Of a DNA stretch of 64,000 bases, positions 32,372 to 42,885 are shown in pieces. The notes below the pieces were generated by a model, which saw nothing but the letters and a program-made list of their open reading frames with translations, did no database searches and had not been told where the DNA came from. The first letter of the stretch is position 1. Every line of letters begins with the position of its first letter. The stretch is from Amorphophallus konjac (Eukaryota; Streptophyta; Magnoliopsida; Alismatales; Araceae). The DNA is taken from NCBI GenBank assembly GCA_022559845.1, contig CM040118.1:264639519-264703518 (forward strand). Reading direction: 5' to 3'. Made by a program: the position numbers and the translations under genes.

Positions 32372-34186
32372 TGTAAACACGCCAAAATTGACGTTACTGT
32401 GAGTGCATCTCATATTGCCTTGTAATGTCCCAATTTGACCATCAAATTAACTTTGTTTGAGTGATTTTTCTCACTTTTCTTGGATTTATTCCTTTTTTCT
32501 CCCTTTTCTTATTTTTCCCTATTTTTCTGAATTTTCTGGGCATTTTTCTCTATTTTTATGAATTTTCAGAATTAACGACTTGACGTGGGGCGTCTTTTAA
32601 ATAACGGCTTAACTTTGGGCGTTTCTCAAAGAATTGATGACTATAAATAGGGGCGTCCATTCTTTCATTTTCCTATTTTTCTGGATTTTTCTGAGGTTTT
32701 TTCGGAATTTTTTATGAATTAACGACTTAACAAGAGACGTTATTTTGATTTTTAATAAATAAAAAATTAAAAAAATGGAAATAACGACATTTGAGAAGGC
32801 GTCAATTTTAAATTAAATTTTTTAATATTATTTTTAACCCTCTTCCAGAGGCGATTTGGTGGCCTTCCGGGTGTCGGAAAAATACGAAAAAATAGTAATT
32901 GGAATCAGAATAATGAGATGCACCTCCACCTAAAAAATGGGAAAATAATATTGAGAAATGAAAATTGGCGCTGTTTTGAATATTTTGAAATAACGACCTT
33001 GAATCGGACGTCAATTTAATTGACGCCCGAATTCACGGTCGTCCATTCTTTTTGACTTTTAATCATTTTGATTAACGCCCCTGTGCAAGGTGTTATTTTC
33101 AATTAACGCCCCTGTCTCGGTCGTCATTTTCATTGCTATATTTTGAGAGTTTGGATCCGACCGAAATTCGTGTTAAATTATAAATAACGCCCCTCTGCAA
33201 GTCGTCAATTCTTAAATTGACGTTTCCTCTACGGGCGTCATTTTAAGAAACGACCGTCTCCAAGGCGTTAATTCGTGTTGAATTCCGATTTTTCCAGAAA
33301 CCTCTTCTTTCCTCATTTTGAGCCCATTTTCACTTCAGAAAGGACCCGAACGCTTTCCATGATTGGGAGGACCCCTTCCAATATTTGTCTCTTGCTAAAA
33401 ACAATTCTCCTAAACATTATTGGAATTAAAAACTTTGATTTTCCCTATAAATAGAGCCCTACGGCTCTGTCGAAGGAGGATTCTTCTTCTTTTTTTTTCT
33501 TACAGAGAATTGCTGCTGATCACTTGGCTGAAGGAGGAAGCTCTCCTACACTTCACGGTTTCATCCGACAGAGTCTTCCTCCTGAACGCATATCAAAGCC
33601 AACATATAGGAAAATTGCCCAGACTCCTCCTATTGCCTTTTGCTCCTCTGTTTCTTTGTTTTATTTTTATTGTGTTAACAGCATGCATGCATCATATCGT
33701 AGCCTCTTGTTTACTTCTCAACTGTGTTGAGAACCTCCCTCCTCTAGTGCAACACTCGCACATATCTTTAGTTTCATTCGTACCATTCATCATAAATTTT
33801 CCTACCCATTGCATAAGGGGTTTAAAAGGGTAACACCCAACAAGGTGTGTTCTTATACATGATCTTCATGCTCATCCTTATTATGAATTTGATGCTACAC
33901 TCACCTTGGTTCTAATCCAATCTTTTTATTGGTTGTTGTCTTTGATCTTTGCAAGGGTAATCAACAAGAATAACTCTCTTCATCGGCCGGCCGATCGGAA
34001 GAGAAAGGAGCACTCACAATTTCCCCGCATTTGAGGTATTTATATTCGCGATCCCTCCCTTGATTATTATTGTTTATATCCTTTGAGGCCCTCGCGTCTC
34101 TGGCGATCACACTTCCCTTTAGCACCACGTGCATGCTTTAATTCTTTTATTTTTAATTGTTCTAAGTGGATCTCTTAAAATCTACA
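32372..34186 (+). repeat. 5' LTR of the LARD element
   Basis: 1815 bases. The first 900 hold about 12 copies of an ACGNC...GNCGT inverted motif (32573-33269). Small frames near 33420-33830 are repeated in the 3' LTR but resemble no protein. Confidence 0.93.
33446..33454 (+). promoter_or_regulatory. TATA box of the LARD LTR
   Basis: CCCTATAAATAGAGCCC, a textbook plant TATA box, conserved at 42148-42156. A second TATAAATAG stands at 32642-32650, so two start sites are possible. Use of the upstream one would put the ACGNC array into RNA. Confidence 0.6.
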
Positions 34187-34210
34187 AATTGGCGATCACG
34201 GTGGGACCCC
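34187..34210 (+). other. Primer-binding site of the LARD element
   Basis: Directly after the LTR stands AATTGGCGATCACGGTGGG. A TTGGCG start followed by CAC and GTGGG is like primer sites of Tat-clade elements. The exact tRNA was not determined. Confidence 0.55.
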
Positions 34211-34518
34211 TTTTGTTTTTCTTTTCATTACCCTTCCCCTTGGGCACCCACGTGTGCCATCTCCCCTTTTGCACCCACGGTGTGCCTCCTTTTGTGCTCC
34301 ACGTAACACTTTCCCCATGTGATTGGTTAGTTTGATAGATTTTTAGAAATTCCATTTATCCATCTCTTAAAAAAAAATAAATGATGAGCATGCTATATCC
34401 TAGTTCATATGTTTATTGATTGCCATGACTCTTATATTGTGATTGTGAGTGTCATTCCTTCCTATTGGTATTTCTATCACTGTTTGAGATTTCTGGCCGT
34501 TGGACTGTTTCTGGGAAT

Positions 34519-34826
34519 TAACGCCCCTCATTGAGGCGTCATTTTCCAGAATAACGTCTCACACCAAGACGTCATTTTCTTTGGACGCCTCTGTCAGAGG
34601 TGTCTTTCACTCGTACAGCGCCTTACTGGAAGGCGTTATTTTGATTTTCATTGATTATTCATCTGGATTACTGATAATTGACGCCCCAACTCCCGAGCGT
34701 CCATTCTATATATAGCGCCTCATCCTAAGGCGCTATTTTCCTCTGTTTGCACTTTTCGCAGTGACTAGCGACTGACGCTCAGACGCTACTTCTTGATATA
34801 GCGACCTTTCCCAGGTCGTCATTTTG
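34519..34826 (+). other. Eight hairpins in the LARD leader
   Basis: Paired arms: ACGCC/GGCGT (34521), ACGTC/GACGT (34554), ACGCC/GGTGT (34585), AGCGCC/GGCGTT (34617), GACGC/GCGTC (34680), AGCGCC/GGCGCT (34714), TAGCG/CGCTA (34766) and GCGACC/GGTCGT (34801). Most are followed by ATTTT. Changes in one arm are matched in the other, some through G-U pairs. Confidence 0.7.
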
Positions 34827-34829
34827 TTC

Positions 34830-35268
34830 TGTGTTGTTATCTGCTTGATACTGCCTGCTGCATTCATCCATTTGCATTGGTTTGGGAGACCTCCTCTCCC
34901 CACATTGTTAGGAGATCTTACACCCCTCTTGGTGAAGGAAGGACCCTCCATTGAGCATTCCGTCTCATTGGACCGAAAATTCCTAAACCAAGCCTCCGTA
35001 AGTCCCCGCACCCGTGGATTCCCTCACGGACGCTGGGCAGGTTGTACCTTTGAAATCCCGGGTTTAGTTCGCCTATGCACGGTGAGAGAGTGTTCCTAGT
35101 TGGCACCGGAGAAAACCACATTTGAAACTAGGTTCATCCCTTGAGTGATCACGTCAATTTGTTAAAAATCATTAATTCACAAAGGTTCAAATAAACAAAA
35201 AATCAACGGTAACCATTCCAACTTGGGTGCTTCTTTGCAAATTGTTTTGCTTGAACTTTGATTGCATA
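34830..35268. other. Leader of the LARD element, no gene
   Basis: AT-rich leader between the hairpin array and the first coding frame. No recognised feature. Confidence 0.5.
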
Positions 35269-36102
35269 ATGGCTTATCTTGATAGACAAAATAACATGTT
35301 TAATCTTAATTATATTAATGAGGATGCACAACCTAGCACATCCTATACTCCTCAATCTCAACATCATAATTCTCATCATATTTTCAAGGGACCACGCCCT
35401 CATTCTTATGGCGTTGCCCGACCCATGGGCAATGTCCAATCTCATGGTCCCCCGATTCAATCGCGAGCCACTACTCCTACGGGACCGTCTCCTCCCGACG
35501 ATGAGAAGGTCTCCCAGATCTTGCATGCATTAGATCATCTCACCCCTCAACAAATCCAAGCCCTTAAGGCCGTTGTTGAGGGTGCATCTCATTCCTCTCA
35601 TCCTCCTTCTAATCCTATGCGGGTGGCCCATCACCCACTTCCCTCTTCTATTCATACTCCTATTCGGGTGGCCCATCACCCGCCTCTTTCTATTCCTCCC
35701 TATTCACGGCCCCAAGGCCCATCTGTTCCTTCCAACCCGGCCCGGACGGGTCCTCATTTGGGTCAGCTCATCACGCCCCCTCCACGGCCTTTTTATGCGG
35801 CCCCTCCTTCAAGGCCCTGCCAACCCTCTGTTGCTCAAGTCACACCTCTCCAACGAACTCTTCTCAACAAAGTCACTTCATTGGAGGAACAATTAAAGAG
35901 GGTTACGAGCCCACGGCCCGCTCCTTCTACTCCAGTCAATCCCCTCCACGCCGCTCTGAATGACATTACAAAGATGGAGAAAGCTTGGAAGGATAGGGGA
36001 GACGACTATGGCATCGACAGTGCGAGCAATCAAGAGCCGGCAGGTTTCAACGTTCAAGTGGACGCTGTCCATTCTCCACCCATTCCCAATTCACGCATGT
36101 GA
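35269..36102 (+). CDS. Proline-rich protein of the LARD element, unknown
   Basis: Start ATG 35269 (CATAATGGC, with G at +4) is preferred to the in-frame ATG at 35227, whose extra 14 residues look like chance translation. The protein of about 277 residues begins MAYLDRQNNMFNLNY. It has a histidine-rich start, HALDHLTPQQIQALKAVVEG (a likely helix), long Pro/Ser/His stretches with HHPLPSSIHTPIRVAHHPP, and a short possible coiled coil, LLNKVTSLEEQLKRV. It ends at 36100. No zinc knuckle, capsid or enzyme motif is seen. A second frame, 35960-36871, carries on in the same style, so a frameshift may have cut one longer protein. It may be a Gag-like protein; I do not recognise the family. Confidence 0.55.
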   Translation: MAYLDRQNNMFNLNYINEDAQPSTSYTPQSQHHNSHHIFKGPRPHSYGVARPMGNVQSHGPPIQSRATTPTGPSPPDDEKVSQILHALDHLTPQQIQALKAVVEGASHSSHPPSNPMRVAHHPLPSSIHTPIRVAHHPPLSIPPYSRPQGPSVPSNPARTGPHLGQLITPPPRPFYAAPPSRPCQPSVAQVTPLQRTLLNKVTSLEEQLKRVTSPRPAPSTPVNPLHAALNDITKMEKAWKDRGDDYGIDSASNQEPAGFNVQVDAVHSPPIPNSRM

Positions 36103-36871
36103 CTCTCCACCTCCACATACACAATACCATTACATTCCACCACCCACATACACGCCTTCACTACGGTGTCCACTTGAACCCGATAATGAAGAACCGGCAA
36201 TTGAAGAATTCAAGACGGCGCATGATGATGAAGCTCTGCAGGCATCCCTTCCGAGTTTCCTTCGCTTCCCTCTCCCTTCGCTACCACTTGATGAACCCCT
36301 TGCTCAGGACGAAGCCACCATCCCCAATCCAACCCCCCTTTCTAAGACTTACTGGTGTTACGATGATGGGTCGATACTTCGATCACCCACACCAACACAT
36401 CATGAGTCACCTTCTATCCCTAACACCATTCGCCACATGCGGCATTTCCTCCGCACTAAACCCCCTTCTTTTATACCTCCCACTATGCCATCCACCTTCA
36501 TAACACCAGCCTCCGTCGAGCCTTCCACCAAACTTCCGTGAACTCCACCATCAACCTCCACAACACCGGCCTCCAGCAAACCCACCACCGAACCTTCCTC
36601 AATTAACCTCCCATTACCTCCTGACCTAGCCACTCCTATTCCACTACTTAACCCTTCACCCTCACCCATGGCTAATCCTGAGCAGGATCCACCCCTTTTT
36701 GCACTCAAGCCAACCCCGACTGCTTCCGAGCAAAGGGGGAAGCTCGACGTGTTTGAACCTCCATTTCCACTCATCCTTTCTCCAACACCTTCCATTATAC
36801 CTCCACCATCCATGGAACCTTCCGCCTCCGCTTCACCCCCTTTACTACTCGGAACGGGCGTCCATCTGTAA
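35960..36871 (+). pseudogene. Continuation frame of the LARD proline-rich protein
   Basis: In the frame next to the preceding one: PPPHTQYHYIPPPTYTPSL, EEPAIEEFKTAHDDEALQAS, then Pro/Thr/Ser-rich sequence. A TGA at 36539 interrupts it, after which it goes on with the same composition to 36869. Unknown function. The composition match to the first frame suggests one original reading frame with a one-base shift near 36090. Confidence 0.45.
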
Positions 36872-36912
36872 GTACTTGTGCTGAAGATAATCAAGAGCCG
36901 GGCAAGAAGGAT

Positions 36913-37419
36913 TTGGCCACGGCCGTGCTATTCAAGATGCAAGAGTTTATATGCCGGATGCCGATCCGGGTTATTGTGCCAAGCATGGTCGAAGAGGCCA
37001 AGTTCCCGCCACTGCTCACTAAGAGAGAATGTCAAACTTTGATGCCATGTAAGTTTGTGCCCAAGGGCCGGGCAGGGCACCCCTTGTTCCAACTTTCAAA
37101 CCTAGAACCTTTTCTTCCATACAAGGGGCGAATGCCTATTCTATTCAACATTCTTTATATGCCACGACCCCTGGGCAACACAATGCTTTTTATCCCGACT
37201 TTCCAACTCTCTCACACTATTACTTTTCACTCTTCAAGGGAGTTGTCATTTACCATTGAAGCTTCGTCATGGGCTCTTGCTTTATCCATTGGGCCAATTG
37301 GCTATACACTTTCATTGTCATGGAGGGGCGGTTATCTTGGTGCTAAGGGGCCTTCCACTATTTCATCCACCTTCTATTCAATGTCATCCACATTCTTGTC
37401 TATCACATTTTCTTCATAG
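36913..37419 (+). CDS. Hypothetical frame in the LARD interior
   Basis: 168 residues, beginning ATAVLFKMQEFICRMPIRVIVP. The C-terminal half is Ser- and Phe-rich and looks like chance translation. Nothing in it matches a family I know. It may be the end of the proline-rich coding region or no gene at all. Confidence 0.2.
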   Translation: MATAVLFKMQEFICRMPIRVIVPSMVEEAKFPPLLTKRECQTLMPCKFVPKGRAGHPLFQLSNLEPFLPYKGRMPILFNILYMPRPLGNTMLFIPTFQLSHTITFHSSRELSFTIEASSWALALSIGPIGYTLSLSWRGGYLGAKGPSTISSTFYSMSSTFLSITFSS

Positions 37420-37559
37420 GCCACTCCAAGGGTAAGGAGGGGGATCTCATCCTCTCGCCCTTCATGTTCTTCATAATCTTTGCATCTCATGCATTCTGTT
37501 GCATCCATGCATTCATCGCATCTGTTGCATTGCATTTGCATACATTTGCACTTCTTCTT

Positions 37560-38290
37560 TCCCGGGTTTCCGGACCCGTATCTTCCCCGCCTTCCGGAAC
37601 CTCCGGATCTTCCGCATTTCCCATCTTATTCATCTTCATCCTCTTCTAATCCACTCTCCCCGGGGCATCGCCCTTTCCTGCTATTTCCCTGGAACCTCCA
37701 GGTGTTTTATCCCTCCTCTTAGGGCATGACGCCCCTTCTGATTCCACTCTTCCGGAACCTCCGGATCTTTCTCTTCTCCCCGGGCATCACGTCCCATGGT
37801 ATCTTCCCCCTCCGGATTCTCCATCTTATTCTTTCTATCTTCTTTCGGGGCATCCCAACCCTTCTAATTCCATTCCTCCGGAACCCCCGGATCTTTCTCT
37901 TCTCCTTGGGCATCGCGTCCCATGGTATCTTCCTCCTCCGGAACCCCCGGATTCTCCATCTTATTCTCTCTGTCTTCCTTCAGGGCATCGCGCCCCTTTC
38001 TATCTTCTCCCTCCGGAACCTCCGGACCCTCCATCTTTCTTCCGATTCATCTTTCTACTCCTCCGGGATATCACATCCTTCATTTTTTTCTTCCTTTTCC
38101 ATCATCTTTTTCCCTATTTCTTCCCAGGGCATCGCGTCCCTCGAGATTCTCCTTCTCCAGATTCTGATTCCTCCTATCATGATTCTACTCCACTGCCTCC
38201 GGACCCTCCGGATCCGCCTCTTTCCATCTATCAATTTCTTCTTCTGATTCCTCCTGATCTCGGGTCCGACCTAACTTCTTCCACATCCAC
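37560..38290 (+). repeat. Degenerate repeat coding PPEPPD...GHRVPWYLP units
   Basis: At least five units of about 75-130 bases carry CCTCCGGAACCYCCGGAT followed by GGGCATCGCGTCCC. In the frame passing through 37728 they read PPEPPDLSLL, GHHVPWYLP, PPEPPDSPSYS and GHRAPFYLLP without a stop for more than 300 bases. There is no Met start, and the frame is lost upstream at a GGGG run near 37665. Confidence 0.6.
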
Positions 38291-41074
38291 TGCCTTGGGC
38301 ATCTGCCCTTTCTCCCACTGCTTCCGAGGCTTTAGTCCTCACTCCTCCTTCTAATTCTCCGCTTCTTCTGTAGACTGTTCCATGTGATCAGGGTCTCCGC
38401 GCCTTAGTGAGGGAGTTCTAGCCCTCGCCTCTCTTCCTTTTCTCCTTAATCGTCTGAGTCTGGTCTGAACACCACTCCTTCTTGTTAAGCCACTTTCAAA
38501 TCCTTTGCTTCCATTCCTTTTCTTCGCCAAAAGAAAACTATCCCATGTTGATCAACCTCGCCCCTGGCAGCTGCTTCCACAAAGAGCGCAAGCTAACATA
38601 TTGGCGTAAGTACGCATTTTATGATATCATTACCTTATTGCTTCACGCATGATTTTTAAAATAAAGTGCTTCTTAACAAGATCAAAAGTGGTGTTTTAAA
38701 CCTTCATCTTAATTAAATCATTCTCAAAAAAGTCTTTAGGCTTGCTTCTGCAGCACCTTTGGTTAATAAAAACCCCGCGCTGGGAATTCAACGTTCTCTC
38801 CCCGCTTGTTAAGAGCAACCCTTAGCTGGGCATCGCACACACTTCACGGCGTCCTTAGCCGGCTCCTTTAGTTAAACACCGTTGCTACTTTGGCCATGCC
38901 ATGAGTATATCTGAAAGTCTTTTCTCCTCTTTACTCGGCCGAATGCAAGGGCAAGAGGTTGGCGGACGAGATGACTAACCTAGGTAATCCCCAATACGAG
39001 AGAAGTCTCAAATAGGGGCAGTCTTGACCCAAAATAATAAAAATAAAGTCAAATTTCATGATACATCTAGCCAAGAAGGGCTATTATGAAAATCAAGTCA
39101 AGATTTCAATAAATTCAAAAGTATGAATTGTGGCATGACAAGAGTGGCAAAGTCCCCGCAGGGAAAACCCTGGTCGTATGCATGTCAAGGGTCTAAAAAT
39201 CAAAGGCACAAAGCCCCGGCGCAACAGACCACCTCTTTGAGGGTTAATACCTTGGAAGGAATTCAAGTCCCGACATCTCCCATCTTGCATAAAACTTATC
39301 TCCAATTATTCTTCTCTCCTCCCTCCAAGACCGAATGTTTCTCGGGTATGGCCTTGGTAGGGGCATCGTTATACAAGGGTAGCCGGTCGTAGGGCGCCAC
39401 CTTCAATGCACGCTCAGCTTTGGGCAGTTTTTAGCGAAAGGGGAAGGAACAAGGACCCTTAGCCAGTGGTTTAAAAACACCCTTTGATGCTGCATTAACA
39501 AAGCCTAAACCAAAAAAAAAATTTGAATATTTCTCAAAATACAAAAAAATTGAATATTTCCTACACCAAAATCCAAAAAAAATTGAATATTTCTCAAAAT
39601 CCAAAAATATTGAATATTTTCAAAATTCATAAAAAATTCACATATTTTCCAAAATCCACATAAAAATTGAATATCTTTTTCAAAACCCACAAAAACTTGC
39701 ATGTTCCAAAATCTAAAAATTTTGCATTGTATTTTCTGATGGTGCTTTTGTAGGAACAAGAATTTTGTAAGGACCAATAACACGGGATGAGTCCTCTCCA
39801 TTCATTGTCATCTACCTTTGGATTCTCCCCATATTCACAATGATCACTAGGCATTTCTCCAAATCTTTTAATAAACTCCTGCTGATCACTTTGCCACTGG
39901 GCATTACTTGATTCTAATCATCCAATCTCAATCTCACATGTCAAGATTGTCATCCTCATGACAAAACAACAAACAATGATGCTTTGCAATGCTATGATTT
40001 AACTCATGCTATTCATGCTAAACATGCTTCGCCTTGCTAATACATGCTTGAATGCTATCCACACCAAGCTTTGGTTGCTTTGATGACTATGTTGTGATTG
40101 CTATTAATGCTATGTTTCATGCTATGCTTGCTATGCTTAAATGCTATATTCATTGCTTGTTATCTTCCTTATATTTTGGCTAATGAAGTTTTGAGCGCAG
40201 GAAAGAAGCTCTTGGTCCCACCGACTGGGCATCATCATCCAAGTCCCACGGTGTTTGCATCTCATCTCCCAGTTCCCTCATGCTCATTGCTATCACCATC
40301 TTCCTGTATGCATTCTTACTATATGTTACATACGCTATTAGATTATATCAAGGACCTTGTGGCTTGCATAAATCTGGAATTTGAGTTCCCCTTCATCAAA
40401 AATAATGATGGTTCCAGAGGAGTCTTAGTCATACGGATAGGCCGTTGAGCCGTCCAAGACTGGGGATGATGGTTCCCTTTTTACGAGTTGGTGCGCGGAT
40501 AAACGGGCTTCGGCTTAGTATCAGCTCGCGAAATCGGTTTCTTGACTCAGTCTGGGCAGCTTAACAATATTATCCTTGATTATCTTATATTTTCATTTGT
40601 TTTACTTTTTCCTTTAACCCAGCATGCATTCATGTAGGAATTTGAATCAACGTTGAAAAAAATCATTCTGATAAGCTGATTTGGAGAGTCAAATTGATCT
40701 TAATCTTTCCAGATATGAGATATTCATTGCTGAATGGAATCCTCAGTTCGTTTTGTCGCTGTTTTGGGTCATTTTCTCGAAAGCTCCTTGTTTGGATTTC
40801 TATCCTCTTATTTCAATCCTTTTCCTTTGATCCACCTTGACTGCAGCACGTCCACATTGGCTGGTAACCGCTACCCAATGGTGAAACCTACAGGTTTGTG
40901 ACCTGGGGTACTTCCACCGCGCTGGAAGTTGATCATTCTTTTATCTCCCGCGTGCCCGCGTGCACACTCCCTCCTTGGCATCAAGTGATGTTGATTGCGT
41001 GTCTCATCACACCTTGGCATCTACTTTTCAATTCGCTCTGCTCCCTTGCAAAGCAGACGGCAAGGCGGGACAGC
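38291..41074. other. 3' interior of the LARD element, non-coding
   Basis: Contains an AT-rich tandem repeat at 39505-39725 (units like CAAAATCCAAAAAAATTGAATATTTC, shortened here to CCAAAAAAATTGAATATTTC) and ATGCTATG repeats at 39985-40170. Short frames (98-116 residues) have no family. A weak purine tract, GGCAAGGCGGGACAGC, lies just before the 3' LTR at 41075. Confidence 0.5.
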
Positions 41075-42885
41075 TGTAGACACGCCAAAATTGACGTTAC
41101 TGTGAGTGCATCTCATATTACCTTGTAATGCCCCAATTTGACCATCAAATTAACTTTGTTTGAGTGATTTTTCTCACTTTTCTTGGATTTATTCTTTTTT
41201 TCTCCCTTTTCTTATTTTTCCCTATTTTTCTGGATTTTCTGGGCATTTTTCTCTATTTTTATGAATTTTCAGAATTAACGACTTGACGTGGGGCGTCTTT
41301 AAATAACGGCTTAACTTTGGGCGTTTCTCAAAGAATTGACGACTATAAATAGGGGCGTCTATTCTTTCATTTTCCTAATTTTCTGGATTTTTCTGAGGTT
41401 TTTTCGGAATTTTTTATGAACTAACGACTTAACAAGAGACGTTATTTTGATTTTTAATAAATAAAAAATTAAAAAAATGGAAATAACGACATTTCAGAAG
41501 GCGTCAATTTTAAATTGAATTTTTTAATATTATTTTTAACCCTCTTCCAGAGGTGATTTGGTGGCCTTCCGGGTGTCAGAAAAATACGAAAAAATAGTAA
41601 TTGGAATCAGCACAATGAGATGCACCTCCACCTAAAAAATGGGAAAATAATATTGAGAAATGAAAATTGGCGCTGTTTTGAATATTTTAAAATAACGACC
41701 TTGAATCGGACGTCAATTTAATTGACGCCCGAATTCACGGTCGTCCATTCTTTTTGACTTTTTATCATTTTGATTAACGCCCCTGTGCAAGGCGTTATTT
41801 TCAATTAACGCCCCTGTCTCGGTCGTCATTTTCATTGCTATATTTTGAGAGTTTGGATCCGACCGAAATTCATGTTAAATTATAAATAACGCCCCTCTGC
41901 AAGTCGTCAATTCTTAAATTGACGTTTCCTCCACGGGCGTCATTTTAAGAAACGACCGTCTCCAAGGGGTTAATTCGTGTTGAATTCCGATTTTTCCAGA
42001 AACCTCTTCTTTCCTCATTTTGAGCCCATTTTCACTTCGGAAAGGACCCGAACGCTTTCCATGATTGGGAGGACCCCTTCCAATATTTGTCTCTTGCTAA
42101 AAACAATTCTCCTAATCATTATTGGAATTAAAAACTTCGATTTTCCCTATAAATAGAGCCCTACGGCTCTGTCGAAGGAGGATTCTTCTTTTTTTTTCTT
42201 ACAGAGAATTGCTGTTGATCGCTTGGCTGAAGGAGGAAGCTCTCCTACACTTCACGGTTTCATCCGACAGAGTCTTCCTCCTGAACGCATATCAAAGCCA
42301 ACATACAGGAAAATTGCCCAGACTCCTCCTATTGCCTTTTGCTCCTCTGTTTCTTTGTTTTATTTTTATTGTGTTAATAGCATGCATGCATCATATCGTA
42401 GCCTCTTGTTTACTTCTCAACTGTGTTGAGAACCTCCCTCCTCTAGTGCAACACTCGCACATATCTTTAGTTTCATTCGTACCATTCATCATAAATTTTC
42501 CTACCCATTGCATAAGGGGTTTAAAAGGGTAACACCCAACAAGGTGTGTTCTTATACATGATCTTCATGCTCATCCTTATTATGAATTTGATGCTACACT
42601 CACCTTGGTTCTAATCCAATCTTTTTATTGGTTGTCGTCTTTGATCTTTGCAAGGGTAATCAACAAGAATAACTCTCTTCATCGGCCGGCCGATCGGAAG
42701 AGAAAGGAGCACTCACAATCTCCCCGCATTTGAGGTATTTATATTCGCGATCCCTCCCTTGATTATTATTGTTTATATCCTTTGAGGCCCTCGCGTCTCT
42801 GGCGATCACACTTCCCTTTAGCACCACGTGCATGCTTTAATTCTTTTATTTTTAATTGTTCTAAGTGGATCTCTTAGAATCTACA
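41075..42885 (+). repeat. 3' LTR of the LARD element
   Basis: 1811 bases, matching 32372-34186 from TGTAGACACGCC to TCTACA. Many of the differences are C/T or G/A changes. Confidence 0.93.

Larger units (their letters stand above)
32372..42885 (+). mobile_element. Large non-autonomous LTR retrotransposon (LARD type), 10.5 kb
   Basis: Two long terminal repeats, TGTARACACGCC to TCTACA, flank a 6.9-kb interior. The 5-base duplication GCTGG lies on both sides (32367-32371 and 42886-42890). By eye the LTRs differ at about 30 positions plus short indels (roughly 98% identical), so insertion is fairly recent. The interior has no protease, RT, RNase H or integrase, only proline-rich frames, so it must borrow enzymes. 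The primer site resembles those of Tat elements, which makes a Tat-type element the likely helper. Confidence 0.92.
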
